Assembly (NCBI GenBank): GCA_029776155.1
Contig: JAKOTU010000018.1
Span: 1-64,000 of the forward strand
Reading direction: 5' to 3'
Source: Bacillota bacterium
GTDB lineage: Bacteria; Bacillota; Limnochordia; Darwinibacteriales; Darwinibacteriaceae
DNA: 64,000 bases
In this document: positions 52,177 through 64,000 of the stretch, one piece after another
Numbering within the stretch: the first letter of the stretch is position 1
Layout of the letters: each line of letters opens with the position of its first letter
Made by a program: the position numbers and the translations under genes
The notes under the pieces: model-generated
The model's input: only the letters and a program-made list of their open reading frames with translations
Database searches by the model: none
What the model was told of the DNA's origin: nothing

Positions 52177-54810
52177 TTAAGCCAGCAGCTCCTGGAGCAG
52201 GGCTTCCAGGCGGGCCACCTGGGCTCGGTACAGCTCTGCCTTTTCTTTCTCTTTCTCCACAACTTCCTGCGGAGCCTTCGATATAAATCCTTCGTTGCGC
52301 AAGTTCTTTTCTGCCCGTTGCAGCTCCCGGCGGGCCTGTTCCAGCTCTTTTTGCAGGCGGGCCTTCTCTTCCTCCAGATCCACCAGTTCAGCCAGGGGCA
52401 GGAAGATGTTGACACCTTCCACCACAGCGCTGAGGGACTTCTCCGGTGTACGCACAGGCTCTTCGAGGATCAGTGTTTCCAATCCGGCCAGGTTGCGGAT
52501 ATCCTCCTGGGCACCGGAGAGGATTTCCAAGCCTTCAGGATCTGCCTGGCAGATCGCAGTGATCTTGCGGCCCGGCGGTACGTTTTTCTCACTGCGCATG
52601 GAGCGGATTTCGGTGATTACCGCCATGACCGTGTGCATAATCCGCTCATGTTTAGGCGAGCGCAGGCCCGCGGGATTGGGCCAGGGTGCGAGCATGATGG
52701 TTTCCCCATCATGGGGCAGGTTCTGCCAGATCTCCTCGGTTATAAAAGGCATGAAGGGATGGAGCAGCTCCAGGGTGCCCTTGAGGACATACCAGAGCAC
52801 ATACTGGGCTGCGTAGCGCGTCTTTTCACCCTGCTTGCCGTAGAGCCTAGGTTTGATCAGCTCGATGTACCAGTCGCAGAGCTCGCTCCAGATAAAGTCG
52901 TAGAGCACCCGCGCCGCTTCACCCACGTCATAGCGCTCCAGGAAGCGGGTCACTTCCTGCGCCGTAAACTCATAGCGGCTCAAGATCCAGTAGTCCGCGG
53001 CGGCCAGCTCCAAGGAGCCCAGGTTTTCCTCCTGGGGATCAAAATCATCCAGGTTCATCAAAGCGAACCGGGACGCATTCCAGATCTTGTTCGCAAAGTT
53101 GCGGTATGCCTCCACCTTTTCCGGGATGTAGCGCATATCGTTGCCTGGGGCAACCCCGATCACCAGGTTGAACCGCAGGGCATCGGCTCCGTACTGCTCA
53201 ATGGCTTCGATGGGATCTACCCCGTTACCCAGGGACTTGCTCATCTTGCGCCCTAAGGCGTCCCGCACCAGGCCGTGGATGAACACCTCTTTAAAGGGAC
53301 GGTCGCCCATAAATTCATAACCCATGACGATCATGCGCGCTACCCAGAAGAAGATGATGTCAAACCCGGTAACCAAAACCGAAGTGGGATAAAAATGCTT
53401 CAGCTCCTTGGTTTCATCGGGCCAGCCCAAGGTGGAAAAGGGCCAGAGTGCCGAAGAAAACCAGGTGTCCAGCACATCGGGGTCTTGGTAGATGTTCTCG
53501 GAACCGCACTTGGCACAGCTTGTGGGCTCGTCCACCCGGGCGAACACCTCTCCGCAGTCCCGGCAGTACCAAACTGGGATGCGGTGGCCCCACCAGAGCT
53601 GGCGGGAGATGCACCAATCCCTAATATTGCGCATCCAGTGCAGGTAATGCTTGCTGAAGCGTTCTGGGATAAAGCGGATTTCCCCGTTTTCCACCGCGGC
53701 AATGGCCGGCTTGGCCAGCTCAGCCATTTTCACAAACCACTGTTTGGAAACCAGCGGCTCCACCACCGTACCGCAGCGGTAGCACTGGCCCACCGCGTGC
53801 TGGTGTTCTTCCACTTTCACCAACAGGCCCAGCTGCTGGAGATCCTCCACGATGCTCCGGCGCGCCTCATAGCGGTCCAGCCCCGCATACTTCCCTGCCT
53901 CATCGGTCATGACCGCATCGCGGCCAATTACCTGCACCTGGGGCAGGTTGTGCCTTTGACCAATCTCAAAGTCATTGGGGTCGTGGGCCGGGGTGATCTT
54001 CACCACTCCCGTACCAAACTCCATATCCACGTAATCATCGGCAATCACGGGCACTTTCCGATCCACCAGGGGCACGATAACCATCTGCCCCACAAGATGC
54101 CGGTAACGTTCATCCCCGGGGTTGACAGCCACAGCGGTATCCCCCAGCATGGTCTCGGGCCGGGTGGTGGCGATCTCCACATACCCACTGCCATCCGCTA
54201 TGGGGTACTTGATGTGATAGAGCTTGCCCGCGGACTCTTCATGCTCCACCTCAATATCTGACAGGGTGGTGGAGCAGACCGGACACCAGTTCACACTGTA
54301 ATTGCCTTGGTAGATCCAGCCCTTCTCGAACAGGCGCACAAAAACCTCCCGCACCGCCCGGGAACAGCCCTCGTCCATGGTAAAGCGCTCCCTCTGCCAG
54401 TCCAGCGAAGCGCCCAGCCTCTTGAGCTGGTTCAAAATAGTCCGCCCGTATTCTTCCTTCCAGGCCCAGGTGCGGCGCAGGAACTCTTCCCGGCCTAGAT
54501 CATGGCGGGTTTTACCTTCCGTTTCCCGGATATGGTCCTCTACCCGGGCCTGGGTGGCGATCCCCGCGTGGTCGGTACCGGGGATCCACACGGTGTTACA
54601 CCCCTGCATGCGCTTCCAGCGCACGAGAATGTCTTGGTAGGTGTTGTCCAGGGCATGGCCCATGTGCAGCTGTCCCGTAATGTTGGGAGGAGGAATGACC
54701 ACGCAGAACGGTTCCTTGCTCTCATCTACCTCAGCGTGGAAATAGCCCTTTTCCTCCCAGTACTGATACCACTTCTGTTCAACTTCTTTTGGATCGTAGG
54801 TCTTCTTCAT
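52177..54810 (-). CDS. valS: Valyl-tRNA synthetase
   Basis: The 877-residue class Ia synthetase has the HIGH-type motif [15 protein letters not shown], the CP1 editing domain, KMSKS in [14 protein letters not shown], an anticodon-binding domain and the C-terminal coiled coil (about 815-877) specific to ValRS. ATG 54810 has GGGGAG 9 nt upstream, better than the ATG two codons earlier. A T-box with a valine specifier controls it. Confidence 0.98.
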   Translation of the reverse strand: MKKTYDPKEVEQKWYQYWEEKGYFHAEVDESKEPFCVVIPPPNITGQLHMGHALDNTYQDILVRWKRMQGCNTVWIPGTDHAGIATQARVEDHIRETEGKTRHDLGREEFLRRTWAWKEEYGRTILNQLKRLGASLDWQRERFTMDEGCSRAVREVFVRLFEKGWIYQGNYSVNWCPVCSTTLSDIEVEHEESAGKLYHIKYPIADGSGYVEIATTRPETMLGDTAVAVNPGDERYRHLVGQMVIVPLVDRKVPVIADDYVDMEFGTGVVKITPAHDPNDFEIGQRHNLPQVQVIGRDAVMTDEAGKYAGLDRYEARRSIVEDLQQLGLLVKVEEHQHAVGQCYRCGTVVEPLVSKQWFVKMAELAKPAIAAVENGEIRFIPERFSKHYLHWMRNIRDWCISRQLWWGHRIPVWYCRDCGEVFARVDEPTSCAKCGSENIYQDPDVLDTWFSSALWPFSTLGWPDETKELKHFYPTSVLVTGFDIIFFWVARMIVMGYEFMGDRPFKEVFIHGLVRDALGRKMSKSLGNGVDPIEAIEQYGADALRFNLVIGVAPGNDMRYIPEKVEAYRNFANKIWNASRFALMNLDDFDPQEENLGSLELAAADYWILSRYEFTAQEVTRFLERYDVGEAARVLYDFIWSELCDWYIELIKPRLYGKQGEKTRYAAQYVLWYVLKGTLELLHPFMPFITEEIWQNLPHDGETIMLAPWPNPAGLRSPKHERIMHTVMAVITEIRSMRSEKNVPPGRKITAICQADPEGLEILSGAQEDIRNLAGLETLILEEPVRTPEKSLSAVVEGVNIFLPLAELVDLEEEKARLQKELEQARRELQRAEKNLRNEGFISKAPQEVVEKEKEKAELYRAQVARLEALLQELLA

Positions 54811-54838
54811 TCCCATTCACTCCCCACTCTCATCTCCA

Positions 54839-55087
54839 TAAAAAAACTCCCCGCCCTGCTAAGGACGGGGAGTTAACCTCGCGGTACCACCTTAGTTCTT
54901 CCCAGGCGCGACTGGGAAGCCCTCGTTGGCGGTGATAACGGAACCACCGTCTTAAGCTACTGGCCTTCACTTAAGAAGCTCCGGGGCGACTTCCACAGCC
55001 ACTTCCTTAGAAAGCTCGCACCCCAAGGCTTTCCTCTCTGCAAGGGTTCGCTGTGTACTCCTCCCCTTCAACGCACGCAGCTCGATT
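54839..55087 (-). promoter_or_regulatory. T-box riboswitch, valine specifier, upstream of valS
   Basis: The leader has a Stem I with an AGTA loop-E strand (55059-55056) opposite GAA then GTC (specifier 54990-54988, a valine codon), flanked by CACAGC/GCTGTG. The conserved T-box sequence AAGGTGGTACCGCGAGG (54893-54877) precedes a terminator hairpin (AACTCCCC/GGGGAGTT, 54874-54845) with seven T ending at 54840. Uncharged tRNA-Val should stabilise the antiterminator and raise valS-folC expression. Confidence 0.96.
54840..54874 (-). terminator. T-box attenuator terminator of valS
   Basis: AACTCCCCG pairs with CGGGGAGTT, followed by seven T, directly after the T-box antiterminator sequence and 30 nt before valS. 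Confidence 0.93.
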
Positions 55088-55093
55088 GAGCTT

Positions 55094-55122
55094 ATGATAC
55101 AATGTGCCTCCCGTAATGTCAA
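55094..55122 (-). promoter_or_regulatory. Sigma-A promoter of valS leader
   Basis: Consensus TTGACA (minus, 55122-55117), 17-bp spacer and TATCAT (55099-55094). The TGA inside the -35 is the stop codon of the upstream Fur-family gene. Confidence 0.88.
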
Positions 55123-55565
55123 GTGCCGTTCTTTTTGCGGCATTGGGCGCAGAGCCCAAAAAAGCGCAGGCAGTGGTCGGTCACCTCAAAGCCCGTTTCT
55201 TCTTCAATGCGCTTTTCAATAGTCTCCAAAAGATCACTGTGGAACTCACCGATGTACCCGCACTGCTTGCAGATGAGGTGATGATGGTAGTGCTCATCTT
55301 CACTGCCTAGCTTCAGCTCATAGCGGCTCTGTCCGTCGCCGTAATCGAAGCGATGCACGATCCCCAGCCGCTCCAAAAGCTCGAGATTGCGGTACACGGT
55401 GGCCAGTCCAATCTCGCTGCGAATCTCTTTGGTATGCATGTAGATTTCTTCAGCAGAAAGATGGTCTTCGGCGTTGGCCATCAGCACATCCAAAACGGCC
55501 TTCCTCTGGGGAGTAAGCCGGAAGGATTCCTCCTCCAGCTTCGCCTTTACCCAGTCCTGCAGCAT
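55119..55565 (-). CDS. Fur-family transcriptional regulator
   Basis: The 148-residue protein has a winged-helix N-domain (RLTPQRKAVLDVL.. LATVYRNLELLERLGIV) and a dimerisation domain with the His-rich metal site EDEHYHHHLICKQCG and a structural zinc site (CKQCG and CAQC). Family members include Fur, PerR and Zur. I cannot assign the metal from sequence, though the general layout is closest to Fur/PerR. It is encoded 14 nt after the Lgt-like gene. Confidence 0.92.
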   Translation of the reverse strand: MLQDWVKAKLEEESFRLTPQRKAVLDVLMANAEDHLSAEEIYMHTKEIRSEIGLATVYRNLELLERLGIVHRFDYGDGQSRYELKLGSEDEHYHHHLICKQCGYIGEFHSDLLETIEKRIEEETGFEVTDHCLRFFGLCAQCRKKNGT

Positions 55566-55579
55566 GCCTCCACCCCCTC

Positions 55580-56401
55580 TTAACCGAAACGCCAGTAAAA
55601 GAACTTAACCATAAGCAGGCTGACCCCCATCAGCGACGCCAAGTACACTACCCAGGAGCGCCAATCCCGCAGCTCCCGCCTGCGCCGCCGCACATCCGTC
55701 AAGGGCGCCTGCATGTATAGATAGAGCCAGATCAGGCCGAAAATGACAAAAGCCAGGGTATACAGCCAGGGCAATGCTGATTCGCCGGAGATCTCCCGGA
55801 AGGGCTGCAAAATGCGCTGAGCCAAAGCCGACAGGGCCAGATAGCCTACGAACATCTGGCCATCAAAGCGCACGTTCCGCCGCGCCCTCCAGAGGAAGGA
55901 AAAAATGACGTAGTAGAGCAGAGCCGCATACAGGGGAAGGGGGTGGAGAGTAAACTCGCCCAAGTGCACACCCCAAGGGATGGTAGTCTCCCTACCCAGG
56001 ACACTGGAACCCAAATAGGCCAAAGACTGCATGAGGGCCGCAGGCGGCGTGAGGGCATCCAGAAAGGCGGCTCCGTTGGTGGTATGGCGGAACAGAAAAT
56101 AGATGGTGTATAGGCCCGCCGCCAACGCGCCGTACCGCTCGTCCAGCTGCACGCCGGACAACAACACCCAAGGATAGAGCACCATACGCCAACCGTGCAC
56201 CTTAAACACACAAACAATGCGGCCGGCGGCAATAAACACTAGGGTGCCATTGATGATGAACTGAAAGACGAAATCCGCGCCCAGCCCTTTGCGCTTGCCC
56301 TCTCGCTGCGCTAAATAGGAGCCGATGAGCAGCCCCAGGCCCAGCATGGCCCCGTAAGAATAGACGGGAAGGTTGGCGAAGAAAAAGAGGATGCTCTCCA
56401 T
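55580..56401 (-). CDS. Lgt-family-like membrane protein, divergent
   Basis: The 273-residue protein has about seven membrane segments. The N-terminus (LPVYSYGAMLGLGLLIGSYLAQ) and the region IPWGVHLGEFTLHPLPLYAALLYYV resemble prolipoprotein diacylglyceryl transferase. The Lgt signature (GRxxNFxNxE) and the His-Gly-Gly region are not preserved: LDERYGALAAG and SSVLGRETTIPWG occupy those places. It may be a non-transferase paralogue; a true lgt would be expected elsewhere in the genome. A basic C-terminal extension (RRRRRELRDWRSWV) precedes a last helix. Confidence 0.65.
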   Translation of the reverse strand: MESILFFFANLPVYSYGAMLGLGLLIGSYLAQREGKRKGLGADFVFQFIINGTLVFIAAGRIVCVFKVHGWRMVLYPWVLLSGVQLDERYGALAAGLYTIYFLFRHTTNGAAFLDALTPPAALMQSLAYLGSSVLGRETTIPWGVHLGEFTLHPLPLYAALLYYVIFSFLWRARRNVRFDGQMFVGYLALSALAQRILQPFREISGESALPWLYTLAFVIFGLIWLYLYMQAPLTDVRRRRRELRDWRSWVVYLASLMGVSLLMVKFFYWRFG

Positions 56402-56489
56402 AACGTACTCCTGCCCTTCACTCCATTAATTCCCTTTGATGGGCCAAACTCCTGCTGTTTTCCAGTATTTACAAACACACCTCGGCCGC

Positions 56490-57920
56490 CTAGATCAGCG
56501 AGCCAAGCTCCTCTGTGAGCAGTCGGTTCACCAGCTTAGGATCGGCTTTACCCTCCACGGCGCGCATCACCTGTCCCATAAAGAAGCCCCAGAGTTTTTC
56601 CTCCCCTGCCCGGTAGCGGGCCAGGATCTCCGGATGATCCGCCAGCACCTGCCGTATAGCTGCCCGCAGCTGCCCTTCGTCGCGCAGCACTTCCCAGCCC
56701 TTGGCCCGCACAATCTCCCGGGGAGATAGAACTGAGTGGAACAACTCTTCCAGAACTGCCTTGCTCTGGCCGTGGGTGATCAACCCCTCGTCCACGATCC
56801 GCAGCAGTTCAGCAATGCGCCTAGGCTCCAGGTGCCCGTGCTCCCGGGCGAGACCCGCGTATTCCCCCATCAGCAGGTTGATCACCGCGGTATTATCCCC
56901 GCCAGGCACAGCCAGCTCCAGGAACAACTCGCCGAAATCCGGATAGTTGACCAGGAAGGTGGCTTCATAGCGGGACAAGCCATACTCCCGCTCCAAACGC
57001 GCCAGCCGCTCCAGGGGCAGCTCGGGGAGGCTAGCCCTGATCTGCTCCACCCAAAGCGGATCCAGCAGCAGCGGCGGCAGATCCGGTTCTGGGAAGTAGC
57101 GGTAGTCGGGGGCATCTCCTTTGGAACGCATGGGCAGGGTCTTGCCGGCCCGCTCATCCCAGGTTCGGCTTTCCTGTTTAATCTTCCCGCCCCGATCCAG
57201 CACCATACTCTGGCGGGAGACCTCGTACTCCAAGGCCCGCTCCAGGGCCCGGAAAGAATTGAGATTCTTGATTTCCACCTTGGTCCCCAAGATGGGGCTC
57301 CCCTGGGGTTTGAGGGAGATATTGGCGTCGCAGCGCAGAGAACCTTCCTCCATCTTCACATCGGATACGCCAATGTAGCGCATCACCAGCCTGAGCTGCT
57401 CCAAAAACAGCCGCGCCTGCCGGGGGCTGGTGATATCGGGAGCGGTCACGATCTCAATCAACGGAATGCCGGCCCGATTGTAGTCCACCAGGGAGTACTC
57501 GGAATCCACAATGCTGCTGCCGCTGTGGATGAGCTTACCCGCCTCTTCCTCCAAGTGCAGCCGGGTGATCGCGGTGCGCTGCAGCTGATCATCCACATAA
57601 TATTCCAAGCAGCCGTTGGTGCACAAAGGATAGGTATCCTGGGTAATCTGGTACGCCTTGGGCAGATCTGGATAAAAGTAATTCTTGCGGTCAAAGCGGC
57701 TGAAGTGATGCACTTGGCAGTTCAGGGCCAGGCCCGCCTTCACCGCATACTCCACCGCCTTTTCATTCACCACAGGCAGAGCGCCGGGCAGCCCCAGGCA
57801 GACCGGGCAGCACTGGGTGTTGGGGGGCGCCCCGAAGGCCGTGGAGCAGCTGCACAGGAACTTGCTGTCCGTAAGCAGGGCCACATGGATTTCCAAACCG
57901 ATTACCACATCATACAGCAC
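56490..57920 (-). CDS. gatB: Asp/Glu-tRNA amidotransferase subunit B
   Basis: The 476-residue protein has the GatB kinase/amidation cradle (VIGLEIHVALLTDSKFLCSCS, PVCLGLPGALPVVNEKAVEYA, DLPKAYQITQ) and the C-terminal YqeY-like tail domain. GatB binds tRNA and phosphorylates the misacylated residue before amidation. It overlaps gatA by 11 nt. Length is normal. Confidence 0.97.
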   Translation of the reverse strand: MLYDVVIGLEIHVALLTDSKFLCSCSTAFGAPPNTQCCPVCLGLPGALPVVNEKAVEYAVKAGLALNCQVHHFSRFDRKNYFYPDLPKAYQITQDTYPLCTNGCLEYYVDDQLQRTAITRLHLEEEAGKLIHSGSSIVDSEYSLVDYNRAGIPLIEIVTAPDITSPRQARLFLEQLRLVMRYIGVSDVKMEEGSLRCDANISLKPQGSPILGTKVEIKNLNSFRALERALEYEVSRQSMVLDRGGKIKQESRTWDERAGKTLPMRSKGDAPDYRYFPEPDLPPLLLDPLWVEQIRASLPELPLERLARLEREYGLSRYEATFLVNYPDFGELFLELAVPGGDNTAVINLLMGEYAGLAREHGHLEPRRIAELLRIVDEGLITHGQSKAVLEELFHSVLSPREIVRAKGWEVLRDEGQLRAAIRQVLADHPEILARYRAGEEKLWGFFMGQVMRAVEGKADPKLVNRLLTEELGSLI

Positions 57921-59336
57921 CTTTGGCCCCCCTTTCTACGCTCGCTTCCACCACGCGGGCTACCTGAAACACCAGTTCTTCCTGGAAATGGTTCCCCATG
58001 ATCTGCAGTCCAATGGGCAGCCCCTGGGAATCCCAGCCGCAGGGCAGGCTCAGGGCGCAGACCCCGCTTAAGTTGGCTGTGGCCGTGTACAGATCGGACA
58101 GGTACATTTCCAGCGGATTGCGTTTCTCGCCAATTCTAAAGGCCGTGCTGGGGGTGGTTGGGGTGATGAGTACATCCACCTGCTCAAAGGCCCGGGCCAC
58201 CTCCAGCTTGATCAGTGTGCGCACCCTTTGGGCCTGCTCGTAGTAGGCTTCGTAGTGGCTGGCGCTGAGCACATAGGTACCCAGCATAATCCGGCGCTTT
58301 ACTTCCGGCCCGAAGCCCGCGCCCCGGCTTTTGGCAAACATAGTGTTGCTGTCCGCCGCTGGCACCCGCTCCCCGTACCGCACGCCATCAAAGCGGGCCA
58401 GGCAGGAGCTGGCTTCTGCGGTGACCAAAGTGAGGTAGGTATCTATGGCGTACTCGTTGCCGGCCAGGGAGATGGGCTGCAGCACCGCCCCCTGTTCCTC
58501 CAAACGCCTGAGAGCCCGGCGCACTGCCCCTTCCACTTCCGCATGCAGCCCGGAACTGAAAAACTCCTCGGGCACGCCTACCCTTAACCCCCGAACAACT
58601 TCAGGATCCCACCGGGGAAGTGCAAAGGGAGGAGAGCCCGTGGACGTGGCATCCCTGGGATCGGCTCCAGCGATGAGGGAGAACAGGATAGCCGCATCCT
58701 CCACAGTCCGGGCCATGGGGCCAACTTGATCCAAAGAGGGCGCCAACGCCACCACCCCATAGCGGGAGACCCGCCCGTAGGTGGGCTTAAGCCCCACCAC
58801 TCCGCAGAAGGATGCGGGCTGGCGGATGGAACCGCCCGTATCGGTGCCTAAAGCCCAGGGGGCCTGCCCAGCTGCCACCGCGGCAGCGGACCCTCCCGAA
58901 GAGCCCCCGGCGACGCGGCTGGTATCGTAGGGGTTTTTGGTCACCCCAAAGGCCGAATACTCCGTGGAGGAGCCCATGGCAAACTCATCCAGATTGGTCT
59001 TCCCCAAAATGGGCAGCCCCGCCCCCTGGAGGCGCTCCACCACCGTGGCATCATACACCGGCCGGTAGTTGCGCAGAAAGCGCGAGCCGCAGGTGGTGCG
59101 CAGCCCCAGGGTGGAAATATTGTCCTTGATGGCTACCGGAATCCCGTCCCAAGGGGAGAGGGTCTGGCCTTTGGCCCTACGTTCATCAGACTGGGCCGCC
59201 TGTTCCAGGGCACCCTGCTCATCTACGGTGATAAAAGCGTTGATCTCCCCATCCGTCTTGCTGATCTGCTCCAGGCACCTTTGCACCAGTTCCTGACTGG
59301 AAATCTCGCCTGCCTTAAGCAGCTGCGCTAGTTGTC

Positions 59337-59340
<4 letters not shown>
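57910..59340 (-). CDS. gatA: Asp/Glu-tRNA amidotransferase subunit A
   Basis: The 476-residue amidase-signature protein has the catalytic Ser-cisSer-Lys elements (VAIKDNIST; GGSSGGSAAAVAAG; GTDTGGSIRQPASFCG). It releases ammonia from glutamine for GatB. It overlaps gatC by 4 nt. Confidence 0.97.
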
Positions 59341-63781
<4,441 letters not shown>

Positions 63782-63935
63782 CTCCATCTCCTATGCGAAG
63801 TTTTCTAAAAAGAGGTTAGAAGTAAAAAGACCTTCCTGTCCAGCGGGTATTTCCAGTGGTTCCCTGCAGGGCACGGGGCCTGGGGGGAGAAATAGGTCCT
63901 GCAGAAAATACCGACAAAAATGGAAGGAAGGAACA
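63782..63935. other. Divergent intergenic region pcrA / lipoprotein gene
   Basis: The 154-bp region has an imperfect inverted repeat (TTCTAA N7 TTAGAA, 63803-63821) and a CCCTGCAGGG palindrome, but no promoter or SOS-box match that I would assign in either direction. Confidence 0.4.
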
Positions 63936-64000
63936 GTGATTTTGCGACATTTTACTCTGCTCTTCATCATACTATTTGCGGCAGTTAGTCTAGGAGGCTG
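63936..64000 (+). CDS. Partial CDS, N-terminus of a probable lipoprotein
   Basis: A plus-strand frame starts with GTG 63936 behind AAGGAAGG and encodes a signal sequence (MILRHFTLLFIILFAAVSLGG) ending at the right edge with TG, which could begin a Cys codon. An LGGC lipobox is therefore likely. It diverges from pcrA across about 154 bp. The mature protein is outside the window, so its function is unknown. Confidence 0.5.
   Translation, partial: MILRHFTLLFIILFAAVSLGG

Noticed and set aside
56736..58001. 421-codon plus-strand open frame opposite gatB
   Set aside because: Antisense to a clear gatB, no ribosome-binding site and no domain features.
63803..63821. Inverted repeat upstream of pcrA as a LexA/SOS box
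   Set aside because: TTCTAA N7 TTAGAA does not match the Bacillota SOS box (GAAC N4 GTTC).

Overview
The window comes from an endospore-forming member of the Bacillota (Firmicutes), most like a moderately high-GC, deep-branching Clostridia-type organism. The case rests on many sporulation genes (yqfC/yqfD, spoIIP, gpr, an alpha/beta SASP, spoIID, spoIVFB), a CIRCE/HrcA-controlled dnaK operon, a valine T-box, an N-extended L27 with its Prp protease, and gene order that closely follows the B. subtilis comEA-to-phoH and maf-to-obg regions. Almost every gene is on the minus strand. The exceptions on the plus strand are a GerMN-domain gene, rpsT, a spore SASP gene and a gene cut off by the right edge. 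Packing is dense, with many 4-30 nt overlaps and frequent TTG or GTG starts. No rRNA, tRNA, CRISPR array or insertion sequence was seen.

Layout, left to right. 1-4.8 kb: an edge fragment, yqfD, yqfC, an acidic membrane protein, floA, nfeD and rpsU. 4.8-13 kb: hinT, mtaB, rsmE, prmA, dnaJ, dnaK, grpE and hrcA, transcribed from a promoter with a perfect CIRCE operator. 13-24.5 kb: hemW, lepA, murJ, spoIIP, a GerMN protein, gpr, rpsT, holA, comEC and comEA. 24.6-30 kb: an unusual Rnf-like operon. 30-38.5 kb: SASP, yqeM-like methyltransferase, rsfS, an LCP protein, nadD, yhbY, obg, rpmA, prp, rplU, RNase G and two radical-SAM-linked genes. 40-49 kb: spoIVFB, a shortened SpoIVFA-like protein, minE/D/C, PBP2, mreD/C/B, radC and maf. 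49-56.4 kb: a small unknown, spoIID, a SPOR protein, folC, valS with its T-box, a Fur-family regulator and an Lgt-like protein. 56.5-64 kb: gatB/A/C, ligA, pcrA and the start of a lipoprotein gene.

The standout is the Rnf-like operon at 24.7-30.0 kb. It encodes RnfC, a fused RnfD-RnfG protein carrying five extra FMN-binding domains with threonine flavinylation motifs, RnfE and RnfA. A strong terminator follows rnfA, so no rnfB is present. By eye, all four cysteine positions that hold the intramembrane [2Fe-2S] cluster in canonical RnfA/RnfE are substituted, and RnfA has no cysteine at all. This looks like a remodelled transmembrane redox module with a surface flavin array rather than a standard ferredoxin:NAD+ Rnf pump. 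That function is inference. Part of the array (a 192-residue, 576-bp unit) is a recent duplication.

Other points of interest are a SpoIVFA-like protein without its LytM domain, hairpins that cover ribosome-binding sites (spoIVFA-like, spoIID, left-edge gene), sigma-E and sigma-G type promoter matches upstream of spoIIP and gpr, and two promoters whose -35 TTGACA contains the TGA stop of the upstream gene.
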